The position numbers and the translations under genes were made by a program. A DNA stretch of 64,000 nt, from assembly GCA_023159155.1 (NCBI GenBank), contig JAJNNX010000027.1, positions 62,001 to 126,000 on the forward strand, in the 5' to 3' direction. Numbering within the stretch: position 1 is the first letter of the stretch; every line of letters starts with the position of its first letter. The DNA is from Ustulina deusta (taxonomy: Eukaryota; Ascomycota; Sordariomycetes; Xylariales; Xylariaceae). Shown here in pieces: positions 35,558 through 45,400 of the stretch. The notes under the pieces were generated by a model, which searched no databases, was not told the origin of the DNA, and saw nothing but the letters and a program-made list of their open reading frames with translations.

Positions 35558-36072
35558 TTTGATATGCAATGACAATAGCTTTGATTAAGATGAAAAGATG
35601 ACGATCAGCAGTGATGTATATGTCTTGAAATGTAACGATTACTTTAACAGATTGGCAATATAAGGAAGCTTCGGGATCGCATTGTGCAAAAGGCCGGGGG
35701 GTGTGCGGAGCTCCCCAATGACGCTGACAAGGCGCTGCTGATCTAAATCCTGGAGAAATGTGGCTGAAGCTCTTGCGCACTAGCCACGTTTGCCTGTACA
35801 AGCAGGGGTTCTCCGATCTCTGATTCGTCACTCTCTCCCAATCTGGATTGTAGCTTCCGTGTCCATTCACCTGTGCATCCATGATCTTACCTTAGGTACT
35901 TATCTCCTGTACCTACATCTTATTTGTTTTGTACAAGCCAAACCAACAACAACCCATTTCGGGACCAATTTGGCATCTTACCAAACCAAGACAACTTTTC
36001 CCACGGCCGCCCACAAGGCATTCGTTCATTGTGACCAGAAACCACCTCTTTCGATACTCCATCATAGTCACA
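35558..36072. promoter_or_regulatory. divergent promoter region, TMEM14-family gene/OST2
   Basis: About 0.5 kb between start codons that face apart. It contains a TTAGGTACTTATCTCCTGTACC patch, i.e. TAGGTA and GTACCTA motifs, at about 35893-35915. No specific factor site recognised. Confidence 0.5.
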
Positions 36073-36812
36073 ATGGCCCCTAAGAAGCCCGCGACGGCCG
36101 CTGGCGCAGCTAGCACAGGCACGTCTACCTCGAGCAGCAGCTCCTCCCGCAAGCTCGACAAGATCGCCCTCAACATCGTGCAGCACTACCAGAAGACGAC
36201 CCCGCAGCGCACAAAGCTCATCGATACCTTCATGGCTTTCCTTGTCATTGCCGGCAGTCTACAGTTTGCGTACTGTGTCTTGGCGGGGAACTACGTATGT
36301 CCTTTCCAACTCCTCTACACAAGAAACCCAGGTTCAAGAAAACATGACAAAAAGAGCAGTGGAACTTTTTACTTGAGAATTCAGTCGTATGGATATCAGG
36401 CGCTACTAGATCGTACTGACGTTTGCTGGAATTGTAGCCCTTCAACGCCTTCCTCTCGGGCTTCTCTGCTACTGTTGGACAATTTGTTCTCACAGGTACG
36501 TCACCTCAATACCGCCTCCCTGTCTTCTCCCAAATAGGGCCTGAGTGAATAATTGTGAAGGGAAAATGGAAAAGATAGAGCGCTAACAGAGAAAACAGCG
36601 TCCTTGCGCATCCAGACAACCACAGCCAACAAGTCCGAGTTCCCAGCCGTCTCACCAGAGAGGTATGTTGCATCTGTCCTGTGCTGGGACTAGCCTGTCC
36701 GAGCTCTACTCAACTCTCCTGCTGACATTTTGTCCTATTGTACAGAGCGTTTGCAGATTACGTCGTCGGCAGCTTGATCTTGCATTTCTTCTGCATTAAC
36801 TTCATCAACTGA
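36073..36812 (+). CDS. ost2: oligosaccharyltransferase subunit OST2/DAD1
   Basis: OST2 (DAD1 in animals) is an integral ER-membrane subunit of the oligosaccharyltransferase complex that N-glycosylates nascent proteins. Four exons (36073-36294, 36438-36495, 36599-36662, 36746-36812) give about 136 residues. After a Ser/Thr/Ala-rich cytosolic tail comes LIDTFMAFLVIAGSLQFAYC, then YPFNAFLSGFSATVGQFVLT, SLRIQ and the family-typical end FADYVVGSLILHFFCINFIN. Three hydrophobic segments fit DAD1 topology. All donors and acceptors are canonical and in phase (0, 1, 2). The start is the Met in AATGGCCCC context just before the Lys/Ala-rich tail. Confidence 0.96.
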
Positions 36813-37102
36813 GCAACAACAACCAAGAAAAAACAATGCAAACAACGGCGCAAAAGGATGTTTCTGCATGGACAATGGGATATGGATTCAGGAAGCAACG
36901 GGCCCCTAGGAATGCTCATAAAAGTACTGAGGCCCATTTCGACATAAATGTACAGCTAAGAAAGCGATGACTTTCAGAAATGAGACAAAACAGGCCTTGC
37001 TGGAAAGGCTTTGGTTCTATTCCCTAGTACATTTCGTGCATATTGTATCTCGCAAATAGTGAAAATTAAAATGTAGTGATACATTCTTGCACAGACACCT
37101 AT

Positions 37103-37195
37103 CTATTCCTCACTTTCATCACTTTCCTCGCTTTCATCACTTTCTTCGCTTTCATCGCTTTCATCGCTTTCATCATCATCACTCTGAGCAGGCAC
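37103..37195 (-). repeat. tandem acidic SDE-repeat at GRASP C-terminus
   Basis: Imperfect repeats of a TTTCATCGC/TTTCATCAC-like unit on the plus strand encode a Ser/Asp/Glu tail of repeated SDES and EE units. It resembles a run of casein-kinase-2-type sites. Confidence 0.7.
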
Positions 37196-38429
37196 TTCTT
37201 CTGCTTTCGGAGGCGGCGGCCCCGAGCCCTTCGGTGGCCCGCCACCCGCTTTAGGCGGTGGAGGCGGAGGCGTCTTGCTCGCCGAAATGTTGCCATCTAG
37301 TGCCCTGCTCTTCTTCTCCTCTTCAGCCAAATAGTCGTCCATAAGCCTATTTGGACTATGGCCGTGCAAGTGCCTGTCTTTCTTCTTGCCCCGTGGCGGT
37401 GCACTCGTACCTCCTGCCGGCGGTGGCGGGCTGACCATTTGTGCGGGCACGAGGAATCCGGCCCCTTGCGCCTGAGCGCCCGGCCCATCAGCAGGTACAA
37501 AGGTATGATTAGACGGAGACCCGAAACTAGAGGCGTTGTTCGGCGGCGGCGCCAATGTCGTGAACTGCTCGCCATGGCTTCCGTCCACGCCATCAAACAT
37601 GGTCTCCCCGGGTGCGGAGACAGGCTCATTGAGCGGTGCGGGCAGACGGTGCAATGCGCCGAACCCCAACACGCAGCCCAAGGCGCCCTCGCCGCCCCAT
37701 TCCCGCGACGGCACGATCTCCAGTTCCCTCGTCACGTTGTACTCATTGTTGTACACCCATAGGCGCAGCGGGCGGCCGATGTAGTCGTCCACGAGCTCGC
37801 CGAGCCCGCTCTCCCCGTGCAGAATCCCGTCTGGCGTCCCGAGGATGTAGTCGCTGTAGGGCAGGAGACCCGCTGCGTCGGCTGGCGAGTTGGCGGGCAC
37901 ATCGAGGACGTGCCAGATGGTCGAGGCAAGAGATAAGGAGGCCCATTGCAGGGAGAGGCCTAGGGAGCCGGTCGACGACGGCACGGGGATGTGCAATACT
38001 CTTATGCGTTGGCCCTGGGAATGAGAAAGAAAACCAACGTCAGCACCCCCTCTCGCTTACGACGTGATTTACGCGACAACTCTGCCTGGCGGGTTTGGGG
38101 CTGCTACCTTTGCGCTCCATAGTCCGAGGGCGACGGTGCTGCCGGCGCAATTCCGCACTTCTTGGGCGAAGAGTTGCGGGTCTGGATTATCCTATGCCAA
38201 GCCCTCGTTAGGATGGAAGTCTGTACTTTCACGAAAAAGACATGAAGGGATTTCTGCTCCGTACAATCGTGCGCCCGTTGATGCCAACTACGAAGTCGAA
38301 CCATGGTTCCACGCCCAGCTCGAGGTTTGTGTTGCGCAGCACTTGGAATCCATAGCCGTGACCTTTGCTCTGCTGTGGTCGGGAGTCGCCGTCGAGGCGC
38401 GAAAGGTAGCGATTAAGGGCGTTAAACAT
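37103..38429 (-). CDS. grh1: GRASP Golgi stacking/secretion protein
   Basis: GRASP proteins (Grh1 in yeast) have two PDZ-like domains and act at ER exit sites and Golgi in tethering and unconventional secretion. Three exons (38265-38429, 38108-38191, 37103-38014) give about 386 residues. The first PDZ includes HGYGFQVLRNTNLELGVEPW, VVGINGRTIDNPDPQLF and RNCAGSTVALGLWSAKGQR across two junctions. The second includes LGLSLQWASLS and NSPADAAGLLPYSDYILG. The C-terminal third is Pro-rich (PPPPPPKAGGGPP) and ends in tandem SDES/EE repeats. The N-terminus MFNALNRYL has no Gly at position 2, so metazoan-style myristoylation is not possible; an amphipathic helix like that of yeast Grh1 is a reasonable alternative. 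Confidence 0.94.
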
Positions 38430-38894
38430 GGCTCAGTGTTTAATTCGGTCGGTAGGCTGTGTCATGGGGAGGATAGGGAGTATATAACTCTTAATTTGCG
38501 GTGTTAAGTAATGTACAGGTGAAGTCATCCCAAGCTACTGACTCGATACCGTATAGGTAGACGGTATACCTGAGACGCGACGCATATCAGGAGGCCCGAG
38601 CTTCTAAGATCCCCCGTCGTCGCCCTGTCGGAAAGCGCACAGGTAGCTCCTAGATAGGTACTGAGGTACTAGATAAGCAGGTTAGTGGGTACCTAAGGAA
38701 GGTACATAGTGGATCGGTCCCTGTTCGACGCCGCTAAAATTCACTAGACTAGATACAGCAGCGCTGCAGCCTCGTTCATTCACCTTCATCTACAAGCTTT
38801 CAGGTGGAAGAGTGTAAACCCAACCTTTATTTTAATTCTTCTCCTCTCCTGACAGAAAAACTTGGACCGGAACAAGAACATATGTTCATTGAAA
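38430..38894. promoter_or_regulatory. divergent promoter region GRASP/TGS1
   Basis: About 465 bp between start codons that face apart. TAGGTA/GTACCTA motifs are frequent at about 38553-38705. A TGACAG acceptor-like site at about 38850 leaves open a further upstream TGS1 exon. Confidence 0.45.
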
Positions 38895-39827
38895 ATGAAG
38901 AGTGTCAAGAATCTCCCTTTGACAGATCAGTGTCATCACTGGACTCGACTAAGTGAAGTACCGTGGGACTTACAAAAGTAAAAACCAAAGCGATGTTCCA
39001 TTCATTTCTTCTTCTTTTTTCTTCTCGAGGTCGCTAATCGAGGCAATTGACAGGTACTGGCAGCAGCGATACACCATTTTCCCATATTACGATCATGGCA
39101 TCTACATGACTGAGGACTCATGGTACGGCGTGACTCCAGAGCCAGTCGCCATGTCAGTCCCCATTATCCAGCCGCCCCTTTTCCCCGTGCATTCACGCTG
39201 ACTTATCCAAGATATGTAGTGTATGATTTCGTCGGCTTCATAAGTGCAGATAAACGCACCGTGATAGACATGTTCGCGGGTGTTGGCGGTAATGCCATCA
39301 GCTTCGCCATGGCTACCGAGGAAGATGGCCATACACCACGCTTCGACAAAGTGATAGCGATCGAGCTAGACGCTGCGACCCTGGCATGTGCGCAGAATAA
39401 CGCTGCCGTCTACGGTGTTGCTGACAAAATTATCTGGGTCCTGGGCGACAGCTTCAAGTTCCTTGAGCTGCTGGCCAAGTCCCCCGATCAGTTAGAGGAA
39501 GACCTCCGGGTTGATATCGCCACGACGACCATCTTCGCATCGCCGCCGTGGGGTGGACCGGGCTATCGGACTGATGAAATCTTTGACTTGCGCACGATGG
39601 AGCCATACAACCTGGCCACGCTACACGAAGCTTATGAAGCTATGGATCACGCGCTCTATCTACCCCGTACTAGCGACCTACGGCAGATCGCCAAGTTAGT
39701 TCCTGACGGTGTCAAGATTGACATTGTTCAGTATTGCGTCAAGGGTGCTAGCAAGGCAATGGTTGCGTATATCCCCGCAGCCGTTGAGACACCAGCCGCC
39801 TCAACAGCTGATCAAGCAATGTCATGA
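38895..39827 (+). CDS. tgs1: trimethylguanosine synthase TGS1
   Basis: TGS1 converts the m7G cap of snRNAs, snoRNAs and telomerase RNA to the 2,2,7-trimethylguanosine cap, using S-adenosylmethionine, in the nucleus/nucleolus. Three exons (38895-38977, 39054-39152, 39212-39827) give about 265 residues. The protein starts MKSVKNLPLTDQCHHWT and continues KYWQQRYTIF, GIYMTEDSWYGVTPEPVA, the SAM-binding loop VIDMFAGVGGNAISFAMA, AIELDAATLACAQNNAAVYG and the catalytic ASPPWGGPGY. These are the diagnostic motifs of the family. Phase is 2 at both junctions. It is the short catalytic form usual in fungi, without the long animal N-terminus. An upstream exon cannot be excluded. Confidence 0.93.
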
Positions 39828-40807
39828 TCCTAGTGACCCTTGGGAACTAGACGGCTACACGCCATGGGAACCAAGGCCGAATAATTTTTTAGTTGGTGCC
39901 TCTTACACTTGTGAAAGCCCTCTATTCGCACCTCGAACGACGGTCCACGAGCGCACCGGAGATAGCACTCGCTCATGATATCACATACACAGTCTTAATA
40001 GGTTCTTCGCCCGCCCGATAGGTTAAGAAATGCCTTAGACACTGCCTTTAGGTGGGATCTCTCTTTCACCTGTGATTCTCGCGGGAGAGGCATGAACTTT
40101 GAGGGAGATGCCTAAAAGAGGGGCTGAGTATAGTGGTACATGCCAAGTCAAGAGAACAGCTCAAATTTCTGGAACTGCCTAGAACAGTGCTGTAGCCGCC
40201 GGTTATGGGAGAGGGGCTGCTGCATATAGTGACGAAAGATATGTAGGTAATTACTTCGACAACAATAGTTGAGAAGGTCACGACGACTATTCTAGCCCTC
40301 ATACCCCGAAATGCCAACACTACAACAGGGGCATATGATGAGATACGACCAACAACGGTTCTTGGAGCAGCTGCGAGAGATACATATTAGGATTGGGGAC
40401 AAACAAAGTATAGAGACGAAATAGTTTGCCCGCTATTATTGATGAGTGATGGCGGCTCGGGTGTTGACGTTGCAGTAAGCAAGCTACACCCATAATAGAT
40501 CTCAACAATGAAGATGATAGGGAATGAGCGAGGATGTGTTTATATTCAAGTGCTTGAAGACTGAACCATATGTATTTGAACCCTATATATTGTTTTCTTT
40601 AGGTGGGCGACAGCTGAACCCATCGATGGGGTTATACGCGGGTCACCTCCATATAGGTGTTTACTTATTGATGGTAAGTTAGACTAAACTAAAAGTTGCT
40701 ACCTAGCTCAATACGCCCTCCTTTCTTCAGCATCTCGTCCAATTACATTCATAGCAACGACATTCCTGTATTGATATAGTCAGCGCAGCACAGAATCAAT
40801 TTCCGCA
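39828..40807. other. intergenic region TGS1/2EXR
   Basis: 3' flank of TGS1 and promoter of the 2EXR gene, about 1 kb. Short open frames on the minus strand at 40066-40508 have no recognisable motif. Nothing else supported. Confidence 0.5.
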
Positions 40808-41738
40808 ATGGTTCAGATCGGATCACAAGCTGCCGACCAGTTAAAAAGGGACCCGACTCCCACTAGCTATACATTCACGGATGAGATGTGGAGGACGCAG
40901 ACCGTGCATCCGCACCGTCTTTTTTCGCAGGAAAGCGACGATGGCCGTCGTGTACCCGAGAATAACCCTCGCTATCTCGCCCGGCGCCGTCCCCCTCGCA
41001 CCATGGCCCAGCGCGCCTACCTCGAGGACTTGAAGCTATGGCTCAGCAGCTCCAGCGTCGAGGAGTACGAGGAGCGGGAAAGCTCCCGAGACGAAGAGAG
41101 GCGTCTAGAACGCGAGGCATTCATGCAGGCCCAGCCGCTCTTCCACAAGTTCCCGCTTCTCCCGCCAGTGCTTCGACTACACGTCTGGAAACTCGCTCTC
41201 GAAGAGCCCACGAGGGTAACACTCACGATCTCGAGATTAGAACCCTACCCCCGCTGTGGCAGGGGAATACGGGATGACGGCAATTCTGCCTCCTCTAATG
41301 CTCGTCAATAGCGAGTCCCGCGCCGTCGCGTCGGCGCACTGCCGGCGGGCCTTTCGGAATTGCGGTGGAAAACACGGCGTCCTGGCAGGATATCCCACCG
41401 TGCTATGTGTGAAGGATGGCGTGCTCGAACTGCTGCAACCGGACGACCTTGATCTAGTGGAGGAGTTCATACTAGAGGGTGATGACAATGAGTTTTCCAT
41501 GAATCCAGTGCATTGTAGAGACCAGTGGGCCATGGTGTTTTCAGCTCCGAACTTGAAGAGTATCGTAGTCAGGGTCGAAGGGTTTTCTTCCGCCCAGGCC
41601 CCTTTGTTCTGTCGGATGTTGCGAGACCTGTTCGTTGAAACGGCGGAGTCGTATCCCAACCTCAGGGTGCCTGAGGTTGTGCTTAAACTTAGTGATTGTG
41701 TTCCTCTTGGTAGTACGAAAGAACCATATCGCTTTTGA
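40808..41738 (+). pseudogene. 2EXR-domain protein gene split by a frame change
   Basis: The N-terminal part (40808 to about 41240) encodes a charged region, then FHKFPLLPPVLRLHVWKLAL, the start of the fungal 2EXR domain. The domain's second half, ILPPLMLVNSESRAVA, lies in another frame that is open to a stop at 41736-41738. No ordinary intron joins them: the only GT...AG segment that restores phase is 41216-41240, 25 nt, about half the shortest other intron here. So the gene either carries a one-base frameshift, possibly at the C-run near 41247 or G-run near 41260, or the sequence has an error there. 2EXR proteins are abundant in Pezizomycotina and of unknown function. It is convergent with the large ankyrin/CorA-like gene. 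Confidence 0.7.
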
Positions 41739-42418
41739 GAGAGCCAGGGTTAACCAAGCTACCCTGTGTTCACATTGACATAGCCTTGGGAGCTGCTAAG
41801 CCATGACGTGCCCCAAATTCAGTTCGTGTTTACGCAACGCTTGTAGCCCAAAAAAAATAGTGCACCAATAATATCGGCCTCCTCGAAGAAGTGTATTTCC
41901 CGATGGAATATCTGTTCGCGAAAATATGTGTGTGACCGTCCCTTTTGACGATTTCTGTCAACGAATGATTGACTTCGCATTAACATACATCTAGGATTTC
42001 TTCGGATCTTATCTCCGAGCTTGCGAGTCACTGTAAGAGGGCTGCGCTCTAAGCTCGGATAAGCTTCTCTACGCCCTCGCAGTCATTACATTGATCTTCT
42101 CTCCAGCCTCGCCTTCCCATACTTGAGAGAAGCGATTTGATATCCGTTCAGATCTCCCTACTCAATGGTCTTTGTCGAAAACAAAAACTTCCACTTATAC
42201 CAATCCTCTCGGTAAAGCAGTGTTTCAACAATTTTCAGGCTCGCGGCTGAGTTGTCGTCAACGGGAGAGCCGGATGAGACCTATGGCGTTTTATTCACCC
42301 TTTTGGCACCCCTTTTATGTCCCTGATTTTACCCTTAGTTGGCTGGCCGTCCGTACTACTTCAATGTTGAACTGGTTCTCTGCAAGAAATAATGGCGAAT
42401 CACAAATATTGGCCCGAT
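41739..42418. other. convergent intergenic region
   Basis: 3' flanks of the 2EXR gene (plus) and the ankyrin/CorA-like gene (minus). No gene supported; the plus-strand frame at 42172-42450 has no recognisable motif. Confidence 0.5.
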
Positions 42419-45400
42419 TTATTCTGCCTTCTCTAGATCAAGCTGCCTAATTGACGGTCTCCTCCGTAGAAGAGCGCGGAAAATTAAAGATCCCCTCTCG
42501 TTTGCGGCATTAAAGAAACCACTAATAGAACGCGGGATGTTGCGTCTCTGAGTGCCACGAAGATCGTAAACGTAAAAATCATCGGAGGGCCTATTTACCT
42601 CTATCGGAGAGAGATCGTAACTATCGCGAAGCTTTCGGCGGTCTGTGAACTCCGCCTCACCGTTGATGAGCCCGCACATTCCGGGCCGCCTGTTGCGCAT
42701 ACAGCGCAAGATTTGAGCCTTGAACCAATTTCCGGTCTTCGTCGTATATTGATGCAGGGGGTAGTCGGATACCATCTCGACACCCCACCCGCCGACACTA
42801 TCGGTAAACATATACCTATACCTCCAGAGACTCCGTAGGCCATAAATCTTTAGATGGAACCAGTATCTGCCGAAAAGCGGTGCGTATTGACTATCTTCGT
42901 TGGCCACATCGAAATAATCGGAATCATCATCGTCGTCGCCTTTTGGGGCCGTTTTTCTTTGGTACCATTTTGAGATAGTATCCATGAAGAAAACAAAAGT
43001 CAAAAGAGGGATATTAACGGCAGCAGTAACACCGACTGAGAAGAAATATCGTGAGCGTAACTAAAACAAACGAGGGAAATGAGGGGCTGCCGTCTTACAT
43101 ATGTATGCAACAGCTACTTTCAATGGCCAGTTGGTCTCGCCTGATGCCTCACTTTTGGGGAATACGTCGATGCCCAACGTTAGAAAGCTGCAAATGAATG
43201 AGAGCGGTAGCTGTTGAGGAAATAAGTTAGAAATGAGACAAATGTCTCGCAAGGCGTTGCGAGTATTGTACGCGACCGGTACCTACAAACACAATGGTGA
43301 CGGAAGTGAATATAAGCAGTATCTAGGGCAAGTCGTCGTTAGTACGCAAATCCGGCCATGCCCATAATTCACATCACTAATTCAATTTCCATACCTTTCC
43401 TTGCTTCTTGGCACCTTCCGATCCTTCACGGGCGAAGCGTGCCTCCCAGGCGTTTGCTTGTTTCTGTTTTAGATCGAGTAGATAGTTCAACTACTCACAA
43501 TCAGTGTCAGTTAACCCGATAAAAATCCTTGTATTATCGTTAAGGATGCGCAACCAGCCTCAATACAAAAGCAACTCGACCGAAGACATTTCCCATAATA
43601 CAGCTTCGTTACACAAAATTTATCTCTTACCTCATCCTTGACAATTTCGGCATGCTTTATCATACCTACGACGGCACTGATATTACTGTCCACAATGTCA
43701 ATAGGCACCTCTGTCAACAATTCAGATGAAAGCCAGATATTGCGCCCTTTGGTTAGCTGCCCAAGCTTGACCAAGACTTCTCTCTGCTGAGAAAGGAGTG
43801 TGTGGACGATGTTTAATTCATCGTGTATATCCATAATGCTCTCAAGTAATTGAGTCTCCTCGTTAAGCTCAAAGAAGCCATTGATTAGACCGGTTTGATC
43901 ATCTGGGGATAGCTCTCCGCGAGCTAATTTCTGTGTCGCCTCCCTAAAAAGCCTAAACAACTTCGCATGTCCATTTGCCTATATATCATTTAGTTAGTAT
44001 AGGTAGACTGAATGGATCCGCCATTTTGCAACCTAGTACAGGAGAAGACGTGATATAGGTTCATGCATACGATATCGTTGATTGATGACTGGAAGCACTC
44101 ATGAAATTCTGTATTTCCTGGCCCCTTGCGTTGAAAAAAGTCGACGCTAGCCCTTAGAATAAGATAAATAAGGTCTTCCACTGACTTAATCAAGTGTCGG
44201 TCCTTATGATTGTCGATTTGTTGCATTATAGCAGTCGTAAGGTCGTAAGATTCGTCCGTACTCCAGGATCCGGGGAAACTCGTAATTACAGTATCTAAAG
44301 ACTTGTTCAGCAAATATAACGCCGGAAATAATAACATGTAGATAGAGGTCATATCGAATGTCCTACCGTCTGCTAGTGCCCAAAGCCAGAGCTGGTCGAC
44401 CATCAAGATCGGGCACTTCTCTTCAGGGTTCTCCCGACCCATTCCCCAACGGAACACTACCTGATGGTTATCCCGGTATTCTGCTTCCTCCTGATCTAGC
44501 ATGTAGTAAGAAAACTGATCTAGAGTCCGGCGGGGATGGAAACGGTAAGACTCGTTACTTGACGAGCCGTGGAAATACCCCTGTACTAGTAGCTCTGTCC
44601 TTGCCTGATTCTGAAGCCCCACTTGCTCTCTTTGCACAGCATTTGTGTGTTTTTTTCTATTACCGTGTGTCTCGAATGCTAGGATAGGCATCTAAACAAT
44701 AAGGTAGATTGTCAGCTCTCTCTCCGGCATGGGCAATGCTTCGATTATAATACTAACATAGATAACCAGAGCATCGGAGTCCAGAGCATCGGAGTCCAGA
44801 GCATCGGAATCCAGAGCATCGGAGTCCGAAAATTCGGTTATCAAAGGAAACTCAGGGTCACCGGATGTCTCCGGTTTGCCCGACTTGGATTCGCTACTAT
44901 TGTCTAGTCCACGTGTCTGTCAAATTATCAGATAATGATAGTCTATATGTGACGGTACTGTTGTTTTATGGGAAATGGGAATGATAGGGGTGTTCTTACA
45001 TGCTTGTACATTTTTGCTTGAGGCAGCATGTAACAATGTTGCCTTTGATGTCCTGTTTTCAGCTGATCAATTCTGCCAACATCAATAAACAATCGATTCA
45101 GGCCGTGGTAGCTACCTTCGAAACGTTGTCCTTTCATAGAATTGTCTATGATGTTCATTGAGACGAATAAATCCTGTGCCAAGCAAGTGCCTGTTAGCCG
45201 GCAATGTCATCTGGTTCTTGTACTGCTTTTGGATGGGTAACCAACGTGAACCCATTGTTCCTAGTTTTAATATTAACAGTTATGCAATAATCTCGGATGT
45301 GTGGTAACAGCTTGAAGATTGGACTTACGTTATTTGCAGGAATGTGGACCCATTTGCATATTTTCCTAGCATTTTGCTTCGGCGGCCGAGAGCTTTGAAG

